From: Occultella kanbiaonis
GTDB lineage: Bacteria > Actinomycetota > Actinomycetes > Actinomycetales > Beutenbergiaceae
Reading direction: 5' to 3'
Length of the DNA stretch: 64,000 bases
NCBI RefSeq assembly: GCF_009708215.1
Contig: NZ_CP046175.1
Coordinates: forward strand, 2,666,001-2,730,000
Notes under the pieces: model-generated
The model's database searches: none
What the model was told of the DNA's origin: nothing
Seen by the model: only the letters and a program-made list of their open reading frames with translations
In this document: in pieces, positions 26,247 to 34,668 of the stretch
Layout: the number at the start of each line of letters is the position of its first letter
Position numbering within the stretch: the stretch's first letter is position 1
Program-made: the position numbers and the translations under genes

Positions 26247-27239
26247 CTACGGCTGGACCGGCTCGAACACGTGCGAGGCCCGTTTGATGACGTCGAGGCC
26301 GTCCGAGACGTCCACCGCTGCCACGCCGGGGAACTGACCGACGTCCTCGGTGATGAAGCGGTAGAGGGCATCGTCGGAGGCGAGCGCCACCTCCCCGCAC
26401 AGGTTCGTGTGACCGGTCGTCGCGGCGATGTTGAGCACGTTCGGGTGCGCGGCCACCGCACGCCCCACCGACTCCAGCCGCGATGGTGCCACCCGCAGCC
26501 AGATGAATGCGACCACCGGCTGACCGAGCACCTCGGGCTGGACCACGGTGCGCAGCCGGAGCAGCCCCGCCGTCATCATCGCCTCGGCGCGCCGCCGCGC
26601 CGTCGCCGGCTGGATCCCGAGCGGGCTCGCCACCTCCCGCCAGCTGCGGCGGCCGTGCTCGGCGAGCTCGGCAGCCACGGCGTGGTCGAGCTCGTCCATC
26701 CGGTAGTTCTCCCGGGGGCGGTCCTCCGACCAGTGGTCCAGACGTCCCGAGCGAAGGGCCGCGATCGAGCGTTCGGGGAGCACCGCGCCGGTCCAGCCGT
26801 GCGGAGTGGAGAACCGGCGGATGATCTTCGACGTCGAGCTCCCGATCACCCCGCGGACGCCCCTGAGCCGTTCGCTCGTGATCTCGAGCAGATGCCGGGT
26901 CGAGCGCACATGCAGCTGCGCCGCGCAGTCGAGTTCGCCACCGATCACGGAGACGTAGCCGGACTCGGGCCACTCGGAGACGGCGCGGGCCACGTCCGCG
27001 CTCGCGCCCGGTACGCACCGCAGCCGCAGGAACACCGCGAACCCGGCGTCCGCTCGTTGCTGATCGATCACACCGACCACCCGCACCACCGGTCCGAGCA
27101 GGGACGCCAGGCGTCGGGAGACGGTGGGCGCGCTGGTGCCCGCGGCCTCGGCGAGGGCGCCCACCCGAGCGCGCGGATGCGCGAGCAGCGCCGCGACGAT
27201 CCGGACGTCGACATCCCGGAGGTCGACCGGATCATTCAT
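26247..27239 (-). CDS. Lrp/AsnC family regulator with two Lrp modules
   Basis: This 330-residue protein has two consecutive Lrp-type units, each with an HTH and a RAM-like sensor part. The first HTH begins DLRDVDVRIVAALLAHPRA with GTSAPTVSRRL. The second begins MDELDHAVAAELAEHGR with GIQPATARRRAEA. Standard Lrp proteins are about 150 residues, so this is a fused double form common in actinobacteria. It lies upstream of the GH89/RidA operon on the same strand, with a 158-nt gap before the relic ORF. Amino-acid-type signals would fit the lost deacylase and RidA better than the sugar genes. The Shine-Dalgarno sequence is weak. Confidence 0.87.
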   Translation of the reverse strand: MNDPVDLRDVDVRIVAALLAHPRARVGALAEAAGTSAPTVSRRLASLLGPVVRVVGVIDQQRADAGFAVFLRLRCVPGASADVARAVSEWPESGYVSVIGGELDCAAQLHVRSTRHLLEITSERLRGVRGVIGSSTSKIIRRFSTPHGWTGAVLPERSIAALRSGRLDHWSEDRPRENYRMDELDHAVAAELAEHGRRSWREVASPLGIQPATARRRAEAMMTAGLLRLRTVVQPEVLGQPVVAFIWLRVAPSRLESVGRAVAAHPNVLNIAATTGHTNLCGEVALASDDALYRFITEDVGQFPGVAAVDVSDGLDVIKRASHVFEPVQP

Positions 27240-27329
27240 GAGAGCACTCGCTGGAGGCGTTTCCGTTCATCACAGTGGAGAGTCTCATGCCGGTGCGTCG
27301 CGACCAAGGCGCGCGGCGCGAACCGGCCG

Positions 27330-28103
27330 TCACGGGGCGCTGAGGAGCTCGACGAGTCGCGTCATGGCGGTCAGCCGTTCGCCGCTCTCCCAGACGGCTC
27401 GCTCCGCGTCACGAACGTCCCGGTCGATCTCGAGGCGTCGGAACCAGGCGGGCAGGTGTTTCGGGAAGGGTGCGTAGTGGCCGGACCGTGCGAAGAGCTG
27501 AACGTACGCGAGTCGCATGAGGTCGGTCTGCAGCTTGTGCGAGAGCCAGTGATTGCCGTTCCGGTCCGCGTTCTCGAGCTCCGCGAGGAAGGCTGGGGCG
27601 GTGTTGCGGAACGCCGTGTCGACCGCGCCGCGGAACCCGGCGGTCGGGACCCGGACGCGGCGACGTAGTTCCGCGACCGTTCCCCAGGGGTCGTGGAGCA
27701 GGGTGGACCGTGCGAGTCCGGCGACCGTGTAGAGCGGGTCGGGCCAGTCCGAAGTGTTCCAGCCCTCCCCGGACTCGACCCGGTCGGCCGTCTCCTCGAG
27801 CCGACCCAGGGTGGTGTGCACGAGGTCGACGTCGATACCGTCCGCGCCGTCGCGCCGGACCTCCAGGTGGTGCTCCGGGTCGACGACGTGCCGCGTGGCG
27901 TCGGCCAGCAGTGGCCTGGCCGGAAGCGTGGCGTCCCAGACGAGCACGAGGTCGAGGTCCGAACCCGTGGCGAGGCCCGTGAACCGCGAGCCCTGGCCGT
28001 AGACCCCGACGAGCCCGCCGTCGGCTTTCGCGGCACCGGTGAGGACGGCGTCGATCCGCACCTGCTCGGGTTCGGTCAGGGGATCGCGGGCGTCGCGCAG
28101 CAT
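27330..28103 (-). CDS. nucleotidyltransferase-fold protein
   Basis: This 257-residue protein has the polymerase-beta-type nucleotidyltransferase signature GVYGQGSRFTGLATGSDLDL followed by VLVWD, giving the GS and DxD metal-binding residues. A third carboxylate is present in DGIDVDLV. The C-terminal half is helical and may bind the acceptor. The ATG at 28103 is chosen because the motif region starts about 30 residues later; the frame remains open to 28547. That extension would cross the promoter of the divergent antitoxin gene. Substrate is unknown. It is not clearly a MNT/HEPN antitoxin, since no HEPN partner is adjacent. Confidence 0.75.
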   Translation of the reverse strand: MLRDARDPLTEPEQVRIDAVLTGAAKADGGLVGVYGQGSRFTGLATGSDLDLVLVWDATLPARPLLADATRHVVDPEHHLEVRRDGADGIDVDLVHTTLGRLEETADRVESGEGWNTSDWPDPLYTVAGLARSTLLHDPWGTVAELRRRVRVPTAGFRGAVDTAFRNTAPAFLAELENADRNGNHWLSHKLQTDLMRLAYVQLFARSGHYAPFPKHLPAWFRRLEIDRDVRDAERAVWESGERLTAMTRLVELLSAP

Positions 28104-28139
28104 GCCCGGGATGCTACCGACGCACTCCCGGGGCCCTGA

Positions 28140-28165
28140 CATGCACATGCTAATGTATGTGCATG
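28140..28165. promoter_or_regulatory. inverted repeat overlapping the antitoxin start (candidate autoregulatory operator)
   Basis: Perfect 9-nt arms CATGCACAT (28140-28148) and ATGTGCATG (28157-28165) are separated by 8 nt. The right arm includes the antitoxin ATG at 28163. This is the expected position for autorepression by a ribbon-helix-helix antitoxin. TAATGT at 28151-28156 could be a -10 box for a leaderless transcript beginning at the ATG. Confidence 0.6.
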
Positions 28166-28432
28166 CCGCGATTGGAGCGCCGGATGCAGATCCTGCTCGA
28201 TGAGGACCGGTATGCGCGGCTGGAGCGCGAGGCGACGGCCAGCGGTCGCTCCGTGGCGTCGATCGTCCGAGACGCGATCGACTCGCATTTCGCGTCGGGG
28301 GCGGGCATCCGCGCCGAGGCCGGCCGTCGGCTGGTGGCCGAGTTCGACACCGGGGGGACCGGTCGGGAGCCGGACTGGGCCGAATCCAAGGCTGCCCTCG
28401 AGGACGACCCGGACGTCCGCGACAGTGCCTGA
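28163..28432 (+). CDS. vapB: ribbon-helix-helix antitoxin (VapB-like)
   Basis: This is an 89-residue protein. The N-terminal 45 residues form a ribbon-helix-helix motif: beta strand RRMQILLDEDRYARLE, then EATASGRSVASIVRDAIDSHF. The acidic C-terminal tail would wrap the toxin. The ATG at 28163 is preferred over that at 28157 because homology begins with MPRLERRMQ. No Shine-Dalgarno is visible, which fits leaderless translation. The gene overlaps the PIN-domain toxin gene by 8 nt. It should neutralise the toxin and repress the operon through the inverted repeat at its start. Confidence 0.82.
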   Translation: MPRLERRMQILLDEDRYARLEREATASGRSVASIVRDAIDSHFASGAGIRAEAGRRLVAEFDTGGTGREPDWAESKAALEDDPDVRDSA

Positions 28433-28838
28433 CACCTACCTGGTCGACACCGCCGTGTTCGCGTACGCGCTCGGGCTGGCGCATGAGCGACGAGACGCAT
28501 GCCGTCGGATCGTCGAGCTCGCCGCTGAGGGGGAGGTGGAGTTGCACGCAAGCGTGGAGATGGTCCAGGAGCTACTACATCACCGGATGCGCCGAACCCA
28601 GCGTGAGGCAGCGGTTCGGCAAGCCCGGGCTGTTGCCGATCTGTGTGTCCTGCACCCGTTCGACGCCGCCGTCCTCGCACGGGCGCTGGACCTTGTCTCA
28701 CGTACGTCACTTCGCGGTCGCGACGCGGTGCACGCCGCTACGGCCACTGTGAACGGGATCGCACGTCTGCTGTCGAGCAATCCCGACTTCGACGCTGTTC
28801 CCGGCCTGGTGCGAGTGGACCCGGGCGACCTCGGCTGA
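28425..28838 (+). CDS. vapC: PIN-domain ribonuclease toxin (VapC-like)
   Basis: This 137-residue PIN domain has acidic residues at the expected places: Asp8 (LVDTAVF), a Glu in VEMVQELL (45 or 49), Asp100 (RGRDAVHAA) and Asp121 (NPDFDAV). PIN toxins cleave RNA in a magnesium-dependent way and are held inactive by their antitoxin. The start is a GTG at 28425, inside the end of the antitoxin gene, so translation is coupled. The RNA target is unknown. The length and all four carboxylates look intact, so it is probably active. Confidence 0.85.
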   Translation: MPDTYLVDTAVFAYALGLAHERRDACRRIVELAAEGEVELHASVEMVQELLHHRMRRTQREAAVRQARAVADLCVLHPFDAAVLARALDLVSRTSLRGRDAVHAATATVNGIARLLSSNPDFDAVPGLVRVDPGDLG

Positions 28839-28911
28839 GCGCGCACGGGCGACCGGGTGCCCTCGACCGGTCGATGACCACTCATCCGCCGACCGCGGCT
28901 CGGGACGTGGT

Positions 28912-29703
28912 TCAGCCGACGAGTTGCCAGGTGCCCCAGGCCGTTCCTGCGGCAGCGCCCGCATCCGCGCCACGGCGCTGGGGGAGCGGTGTGCGGTCGG
29001 CGTCAAGGAATGTCTCGACCGACCACCATTCGCGCAGCGTGTCCGCACCGATCGCGGCGAGCATGCCTGCCGTCTGGGAGGCATGCGCCCGCAGCGCGAC
29101 GAGCTTGCGGTCGGCGTCCACGCCGCTCAGGTTCAGGGCCAGCGCGACGTCGGCGTCGGGGGTGCGCAGCGGCAGCCCGTCGGCAAGGAACACGTCGAGC
29201 CGCTCGTGCACGTGCGCCCAGCGGCGCACGAATGATTCCGTGGTGGTCGCGAACAGGAGCCGGGCCCGCGGCGCCGACGCCGCGCGCGCCGTGCTCGCCC
29301 ACGCGGAGACGGTCTGATGGTCCTCGTGTCCGGTGAGCCCGTCCGGCCCGAACGTCACGATGGTGTCCGGCTGCACCTGCTCGACGATCCCGGCGAGCTG
29401 GTCGATCGCCTGCAACTGGTGCTGGCGGGCCAGGCTGCCGTCGGGGTGACCCAGGTGCCTGTGCTCCGTCACTCCGACCGCGGCAAGCGAGGCGGCCAGC
29501 TCGAGTGCACGGACCCGGCCGAGCCGGTCGGGCGGCCAGCGGGTGGGGTCCGTGGTCCCGTGCTCCCCGAGGGTCGCGGTGACCACCACGACCCGCTGAC
29601 CGGCATCCCGGGCGGCCGCCATCAGGCCGGCGGACAGGAACCCCTCGTCGTCCGGGTGTGCCCAGACCCCGAGGATCGTGCCGAGGGAGCGTACGTCGTG
29701 CAT
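28912..29703 (-). CDS. PIG-L family deacetylase
   Basis: This 263-residue protein has the PIG-L/LmbE zinc motif AHPDDE near the N terminus (WAHPDDEGFLSAG) and the later HxxH element in GLTGHEDHQT. These support zinc-dependent N-deacetylation of an N-acetylglucosaminyl-type substrate, as in MshB, Mca or BshB. The substrate is not resolved. GGAAGGG lies 7 nt before the ATG. It follows the AraC regulator on the same strand after 126 nt. It converges with the toxin gene. Confidence 0.88.
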   Translation of the reverse strand: MHDVRSLGTILGVWAHPDDEGFLSAGLMAAARDAGQRVVVVTATLGEHGTTDPTRWPPDRLGRVRALELAASLAAVGVTEHRHLGHPDGSLARQHQLQAIDQLAGIVEQVQPDTIVTFGPDGLTGHEDHQTVSAWASTARAASAPRARLLFATTTESFVRRWAHVHERLDVFLADGLPLRTPDADVALALNLSGVDADRKLVALRAHASQTAGMLAAIGADTLREWWSVETFLDADRTPLPQRRGADAGAAAGTAWGTWQLVG

Positions 29704-29829
29704 CGGGGAACCCTTCCGGTCCGTGCGGTGATCCCCCGATCGCCGGTCGTCCTTGAGAGATTGGGGACAGTCAGTTCTACGTGCTCGTGGAGGAGGCGGT
29801 CCATGGAATTTTGATACCCGGTGCCGTGC

Positions 29830-30663
29830 CTATCCGGGTGCCCCGGCCCGGACCGCCTGCCGGTAGCCGCCCGGCGCTCGCCCGCAGATGCGGGTGAACT
29901 GCTCATAGAATGCGCTCTGCGAACTGAACCCGGATGCGTGGGCGACGTCCGCCGTCGTCATCGTGGTGCTGATCAGCAACCGCTGCGCCTCGGCGACACG
30001 GCACCGGCTCAGGTAGGTGCCGATGGTGGTGCCCACCGACCGCCGGAACAGCGTCATCGCATACGTCGCGTTCAGATGCGCGGCGCGCGCGACGTCGGCG
30101 GGCGCGATCGGCTCGCGGAAATGCTCGGCGATGAACCGCGCCATGTCGACGGCGGCACGCGCCCGCCCGGGGTGAGCGCCGCCGTCGGGGGCTTCCGGGG
30201 CGGCGCACCCGGCGCGCAGCAGCCGGCGCACCAGGGCCTGCACCTCGAGCAGCGCGATGGTGGCGTCCGCCTCGAGCAGTTCCGCGTGCCAGGAGGCGAA
30301 GAGTCCACGGGCGTCGCCGGAGACCGTCGCGGCGTCCACGATCACCGGACTCGGGCGCAGCAGGGTGGCGAGGTCCTGGGCAGGCAGCGACCAGCCGAGC
30401 GCGGTACCCAGCGGCAGATGGACCCAGCCGCCGAGCGTCTCGGTGCCCGCCGGGGTCAGGTGGTGCGGCGTCGCGGCCCAGAACAGGGCGATCTGCCCGG
30501 CGCTCACGCTGACCGGGGCGCCGCCGAAGAGGTAGTCGAGCCGTCCGGACATGACGAGGTTCAGCTCCACGTCGTCGTGGCGGTGCGGGCGTGCCATCAC
30601 CGGGGCCGGCCCCAGATGGGTCCAGATGCCGGGCTGCATCGTCTCGACTGCGGAGTCTTCCAT
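29830..30663 (-). CDS. AraC-family transcriptional regulator
   Basis: This 277-residue protein has an N-terminal cupin-like sensor (RPHRHDDVELNLVMSGRLDY, VSAGQIALFWAATPH) and a C-terminal AraC double HTH (ADVARAAHLNATYAMTLFRR, ADVAHASGFSSQSAFYEQF). Such regulators usually respond to sugars and activate neighbouring catabolic genes. It is divergent from the GH4 glycosidase with an 84-nt gap holding an inverted repeat, so GH4 control is likely. The start codon is the ATG at 30663 with a weak ribosome site. Confidence 0.9.
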   Translation of the reverse strand: MEDSAVETMQPGIWTHLGPAPVMARPHRHDDVELNLVMSGRLDYLFGGAPVSVSAGQIALFWAATPHHLTPAGTETLGGWVHLPLGTALGWSLPAQDLATLLRPSPVIVDAATVSGDARGLFASWHAELLEADATIALLEVQALVRRLLRAGCAAPEAPDGGAHPGRARAAVDMARFIAEHFREPIAPADVARAAHLNATYAMTLFRRSVGTTIGTYLSRCRVAEAQRLLISTTMTTADVAHASGFSSQSAFYEQFTRICGRAPGGYRQAVRAGAPG

Positions 30664-30675
30664 CCGAGCAGGCTA

Positions 30676-30708
30676 GCGAAGGATTCCGGAAGGACTGGTG
30701 CCCTTCGC
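30676..30708. promoter_or_regulatory. inverted repeat in the AraC/GH4 divergent gap
   Basis: Arms GCGAAGG (30676-30682) and CCTTCGC (30702-30708) match perfectly, with 19 nt between their inner ends. They lie midway between the two divergent starts. This could be a looped or dimeric site for the AraC regulator. AraC sites are usually direct repeats, so the assignment is tentative. Confidence 0.3.
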
Positions 30709-30747
30709 GGAGGTACTGCCGGATGGCTCGGACCTACCGTGATGGTC

Positions 30748-32136
30748 ATGACGACTTCGACGGCGACCCCCAAGATCACCATCATCGGCGCCGGGGGCTT
30801 CGTGTTCCCGTTCCGGCTCATCGGGGACCTGCTCAGCTTCCCGGCCCTGCGCGGCGCCCGGCTGTGCCTCATGGACATCGACGCCGACCGGCTCGACCGG
30901 GTCGCCGGGGCTGCCCGCGACCTGGTCGCCCACCACGGTTTCGACGTGGACGTGGCACCCACGACGGACCGGCGGGAGGCGCTGGACGGCGCCGACTTCG
31001 TGATCATCACGTTCCAGGTGGGCGGAGTGGAGGCCTACCGGCACGACGTCGAGATCCCGCGCCGGTACGGGGTCGACCAGACCGTGGGGGACACCGTCGG
31101 CCCCGGCGGGGTGTTCCGGTTCCTGCGCTCGGTCCCGGCCTACGCCGCGATCGCTGCCGACGCGCGTGAGCTCTGCCCGGACGCGCAGTTCATCAACTAC
31201 GCGAACCCGATGGCCATGGCGACGGCGTACCTGAACGCGCAGGGTCTGCGCACCGTCGGGCTGTGCCACAGCGTGCAGGGCACCACCCGGATGCTCGCCC
31301 GCACCCTCGGCGTCCCGTACGAGGAGGTCTCCTACCGGTGCGCCGGCATCAACCACCAGGCCTGGATCCTGGAGTACCGGCGCGGTGCCGAGGACCTCTA
31401 CCCGCGGCTGCGCGAGACCATGCTGGCCAAGCACCTGCCCGGCCGGGCCGCCGAGGGGCTGGCCGTCGACGACGGCGACCACTCCGGCGCCGCCGAGGAG
31501 GCGAGCACCTACGAGGGTGGCAACGAGCAGGTCCGCACCACGATCATGGACTCCTTCGGCTACTTCCAGACCGAGTCGAGCCACCACGCCTCCGAGTACC
31601 TGCCCTACTTCCGGAAGAGCCCGGACCTGGTGCTCTCCTACATCCCGCAGCGCTGGGACTACTACGAGATCTGCGCCGCCCACGACGAGCCCGGCGACAT
31701 CGACGAACAGCTGTCCAGGCTCAAGGAGGATCTGGCGCCGTCGGTCGAGTACGGCGCGTCCATCGTGAACTCGATGGTCACCGGCGTGCCGAGCGTGGTC
31801 TACGGGAATGTGCCCAACGCCGGCGCCCTGATCACGAACCTGCCCGCGGACGCGTGCGTCGAGGTGCCCTGCCTGGTGGATGCGGGCGGCGTCCAGCCGA
31901 CGGCGCAGGGCGAGCTGCCGCCCCAACTAGCCGCCCTGAACCGTACGAACATCAACACCCAAACTCTCGCCGTGAGGGCCGCGCTAACCGGCGACGTGGA
32001 GCACGTGCACCACGCGGTCGCCCTCGACCCACTGACCAGCGCTCAGTGCACGCTGACCCAGATCCGGGCGATGACGGACGAGCTGCTGGAGGCGCACGCG
32101 GCGAGCCTTCAGCCGGAGCTGCGGCCAGCGAACTAG
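30748..32136 (+). CDS. GH4 family glycosidase (alpha-glucosidase/alpha-galactosidase type)
   Basis: This 462-residue cytoplasmic enzyme has an N-terminal NAD-binding Rossmann segment (KITIIGAGGFVFPFRLIGD). GH4 motifs follow: INYANPMAMATAYLN, GLCHSVQGTTRML with the metal-ligand Cys, and CAGINHQAWILEY with the metal-ligand His. GH4 enzymes use NAD+ and a divalent metal with a redox elimination mechanism. The sequence is nearest to the MelA-like alpha-galactosidase branch, but alpha-glucosidase or glucuronidase activity is possible. ATG codons at 30742 and 30748 are both plausible. The divergent AraC gene is the likely regulator. No transporter is adjacent. Confidence 0.9.
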   Translation: MTTSTATPKITIIGAGGFVFPFRLIGDLLSFPALRGARLCLMDIDADRLDRVAGAARDLVAHHGFDVDVAPTTDRREALDGADFVIITFQVGGVEAYRHDVEIPRRYGVDQTVGDTVGPGGVFRFLRSVPAYAAIAADARELCPDAQFINYANPMAMATAYLNAQGLRTVGLCHSVQGTTRMLARTLGVPYEEVSYRCAGINHQAWILEYRRGAEDLYPRLRETMLAKHLPGRAAEGLAVDDGDHSGAAEEASTYEGGNEQVRTTIMDSFGYFQTESSHHASEYLPYFRKSPDLVLSYIPQRWDYYEICAAHDEPGDIDEQLSRLKEDLAPSVEYGASIVNSMVTGVPSVVYGNVPNAGALITNLPADACVEVPCLVDAGGVQPTAQGELPPQLAALNRTNINTQTLAVRAALTGDVEHVHHAVALDPLTSAQCTLTQIRAMTDELLEAHAASLQPELRPAN

Positions 32137-32179
32137 CGGACGGCTCGCGGCGCCCATGGGGTGGTCTACGGTGGCGGGC

Positions 32180-32668
32180 GTGGAACTACGCGCCTACACC
32201 GACGACGACGCCGCGGCCACGCTCGGCGTGTTCCAGCGGGCGATCCGTGAGATCGCCAGTCGCGACTACACCCCGGAGCAGATCGCGGTCTGGGCGCCCG
32301 AGGACGTCGACGCCGAGCGATGGGCGTCCCGGCGCGCCGCCGCGGGCACGGTCGTGGCGGTCGTGGACGGCGCCGTGGCCGCGTTCACCGACCTGGGCGA
32401 GGACGGCTACATCGACATGATGTTCGTCGATCCCGGCTACGCACGGCGAGGCATCGCGACCGCACTGCTCGAGCACGTGGTGAGCGCCGCCGTCGGGCGT
32501 GGACTGACGGAACTGACCGTGCACGCGAGCCTGACCGCGAGACCGTTCTTCGAGCGGCACGGCTTCGTCGTCGAGGCGCAACGGTTTCCGGTTCGCGGTG
32601 GCGTGCGACTCACGAACTTCGACATGCGGCGGGTCCTCGAAGCGGACCCGGTCGCCGGGCGCCCCTGA
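32180..32668 (+). CDS. GNAT family N-acetyltransferase
   Basis: This 162-residue protein has the GNAT acetyl-CoA loop (VDPGYARRGIATALLEHV, Q/RxxGxG/A type) and the C-terminal FFERHGFVVEAQ motif. The substrate is unknown; by similarity it may be a small amine or a protein N terminus. The GTG at 32180 has GGTGG about 5 nt upstream; GTG 32171 and ATG 32156 are other in-frame options. It follows the GH4 gene after 43 nt on the same strand, perhaps co-transcribed. Confidence 0.82.
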   Translation: MELRAYTDDDAAATLGVFQRAIREIASRDYTPEQIAVWAPEDVDAERWASRRAAAGTVVAVVDGAVAAFTDLGEDGYIDMMFVDPGYARRGIATALLEHVVSAAVGRGLTELTVHASLTARPFFERHGFVVEAQRFPVRGGVRLTNFDMRRVLEADPVAGRP

Positions 32669-32725
32669 CGCGGTCCGGGTCTCAGTCCGGCCCTCGGCGA
32701 CGCCTGCCGGGAGCGCACCGTCGCA

Positions 32726-33235
32726 CTAGCGACCGGGCGGCACGCCGCGGAGCAGGCGGACCTCCCGGACCCCGTCCTCGACCTGGATCGTCCCGTCGGC
32801 AACGAAACCGTGCTTGCGGTAGAACGCCTGTGCTCGAGGGTTCGGGTCGGCGACCCACAGCGCCACCGACTCGTCCGGATCGAGGACGGCCTCCAGCAGC
32901 GCCGAGCCGGCAGCCGTGCCGTGGGCGAGGGCCAGCACATAGAGCACGTACAGGTGCCTCGTCCACGCCACCCCGAGGTCCAGCGGCGGACCCGACATGG
33001 CGACCCCGACCACCTGGCCATCCAGCTCGGCGAGCGCCACCCGGTTCTCGCGGTAGCGCTCGTCGGTCAACGCGGCAGTCCAGAACCGCTCCCGAGCGGG
33101 CACGAGGCCCGGGTCGTCAAGCACCGCGTCCGACATGAGTCCCCGATACGTCTCCTGCCAGGACCGCACGATGACCCGCGCCAGCTGCGCGACGTCCTCG
33201 ACCCGAGCCGGGCGAACGATCAGCGAGGAGTCCAC
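32726..33235 (-). CDS. GNAT family N-acetyltransferase
   Basis: This 169-residue protein has the order RPARVEDVAQLARVIVRSWQ, a central strand (ALAELDGQVVGVAMSG) and the C-terminal motif AQAFYRKHGFVADG. The acetyl-CoA loop is degenerate (ALAHGTAAGSALLEAV instead of RxxGxG), but the glycine and following helix remain. The substrate is unknown. The start is a GTG at 33235. The gene is convergent with the other GNAT gene, to which it is not closely similar. It begins 24 nt after the HNH nuclease stop on the same strand. Confidence 0.82.
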   Translation of the reverse strand: MDSSLIVRPARVEDVAQLARVIVRSWQETYRGLMSDAVLDDPGLVPARERFWTAALTDERYRENRVALAELDGQVVGVAMSGPPLDLGVAWTRHLYVLYVLALAHGTAAGSALLEAVLDPDESVALWVADPNPRAQAFYRKHGFVADGTIQVEDGVREVRLLRGVPPGR

Positions 33236-33259
33236 TGCAGAATCCTAGGCCCGCACACG

Positions 33260-34165
33260 CTACGGCGTCGCCGTGCCGGCCGCGGTCGGCAACGGCTGCG
33301 CCGGGCAGGTGGTGAGCACGTCGAGCATCGCGTCCTGCTCGGCGGCGGTGACGGACAGCCCGTAGGCGAGCTTGACGGCCACCTGGATCGCCACGTACTC
33401 GCACCGGAACCCCGTGTTCGGCGGCAGCCACTCGGCAGCGTCGTCGGCGCCCTTGCCCTGGTTCGCCGGGCCGTCGACCGCGAGCAGGTTCAGCGGGTCG
33501 TTCCCGAAGCGTTCGAACGTGGTCGCGTCCCAGTCCTGCGCGCCGGTGACCCACGCGTTCGCCAACGCGACGACGTGGTCGATCTGCACCTGGCCCGAGG
33601 TGTCCGAACCCCGCTGGAACGCCATGACCATGCCCGTGTACGGGTCCCGCAGGGTGCCGGTCTCGACCACACAGCCGTTCGTCCCCGGACGGATCGTCAC
33701 GTCCACCAGGTCACGGCGCAGCACGTCGTTGCGGACGTCGCAGCCGTTGCGGTCCAGGTCCACCGATCGGTACCCGAACGCGTCCCGGTCGTAGCCCTCG
33801 AACGGGTCGTTCGCCGTGACCGGGAGCAGCTCGACGGAGGCGAGCGCGGTCCCTGGTAACGGTGCCTGCGCTGTCGGTTCCGCGGGTTCGCCCGGGCCGG
33901 TGGTCGCCTCGGTCGCCGGTGCTGCTGGTGTGATGGCCGACGGCGTCGGTGCGGCCGGCGCGGACGTCGCCTCGGGTGCCGGCCGCCAGAGCAGGAACAG
34001 CGCCGCGGCGAGCACGAGGACCGCGGCTGCGGTGGCGATCACACGCAGCCGGCCGGGTCGCCGACGCGGGCTCCCGATGGCACCGTGGGGATCGTGGGAG
34101 ACCGGGCGGCGCGGGGGCGGCGGCAGCGCCGCGGTCGAGGCAGGGACTGGCATGGCGGCACCCAT
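33260..34165 (-). CDS. membrane-anchored HNH endonuclease-like protein (DUF1524 family)
   Basis: This is a protein of about 301 residues with a short cytoplasmic N terminus, one TM segment (VIATAAAVLVLAAALFLLW) and a Pro/Ala/Thr-rich linker. A C-terminal HNH-like domain has IDHVVALANAW, the GNDPLNLLAVDGPANQGKG stretch and AAEWLPPN, typical of DUF1524/GmrSD C-terminal-type nucleases. Paired cysteines (NGCDV, NGCVV, FRCEY, TTCPA) suit an extracellular location. It may degrade external DNA for nutrition. The ATG at 34165 was chosen; ATG 34153 or an upstream GTG at 34192 are also possible. It is divergent from the vWA/tubulin-like operon, and a functional link is unproven. Confidence 0.8.
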   Translation of the reverse strand: MGAAMPVPASTAALPPPPRRPVSHDPHGAIGSPRRRPGRLRVIATAAAVLVLAAALFLLWRPAPEATSAPAAPTPSAITPAAPATEATTGPGEPAEPTAQAPLPGTALASVELLPVTANDPFEGYDRDAFGYRSVDLDRNGCDVRNDVLRRDLVDVTIRPGTNGCVVETGTLRDPYTGMVMAFQRGSDTSGQVQIDHVVALANAWVTGAQDWDATTFERFGNDPLNLLAVDGPANQGKGADDAAEWLPPNTGFRCEYVAIQVAVKLAYGLSVTAAEQDAMLDVLTTCPAQPLPTAAGTATP

Positions 34166-34347
34166 GCTGCCACGCGGGCACGGCGGATCCACCTCGATCG
34201 CCCGAGCGAGCCTGTGCGCTGCGTCTCAGGCGAATCTGGGTCCGGTATGTCAGGAGCCGAAGTTACGATGACCGAAGTTCAGGCAGGACCCACGCGAGCG
34301 CGGGTCGGGCAGCAGGTGCATCAGCGCAGACCCGAACGGGAGGGCAC

Positions 34348-34668
34348 GTGACGACGACAGCACTCTCGGTACGGGCGGCCCGCTGGCCCGTCGTGCTTGA
34401 GGTCCTCGCCGTGCTCGGTGCGATCGCCGTCGTCGCCCTGAACCTGACCGAGGCCACCTGGTGGTTGTGCCTGATCGGGTACCTGCTCGGCGCCGTGGTG
34501 GCGGTCGTCTTCGCCGCCGTGTACCGGAGCATCCGGGCGGCCCGGCGGAGCAAGGTCTTCCGTCCCAGCCCCGGCCTGGATCGCATCGTCACGATCACGA
34601 TGGTCGTCGGCGTGCTCGCCGGCGTCGCCTGCGCATACCTGCTCGCCACGGAGGTCGCCAAGTGGTGA
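34348..34668 (+). CDS. small three-TM membrane protein, first gene of the vWA/tubulin-like locus
   Basis: This 106-residue protein has three hydrophobic segments (around residues 14-33, 37-58 and 82-101) and a basic loop RSIRAARRSKVF between the second and third. I do not recognise a family. The start is a GTG at 34348 with GGGAGGG immediately upstream. Its stop overlaps the start of the vWA gene, so the two products are made together, probably in fixed ratio. It lies at the head of four coupled genes and may be an assembly or anchoring subunit of the same membrane complex. The 182-nt gap upstream, shared with the divergent HNH gene, should contain the promoter. Confidence 0.8.
   Translation: MTTTALSVRAARWPVVLEVLAVLGAIAVVALNLTEATWWLCLIGYLLGAVVAVVFAAVYRSIRAARRSKVFRPSPGLDRIVTITMVVGVLAGVACAYLLATEVAKW

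Noticed and set aside
34166-34347. TACGAT at 34264 as the -10 box of the vWA/tubulin-like operon
   Set aside because: No acceptable -35 box lies 16-18 bp upstream, so the promoter cannot be placed from sequence alone.
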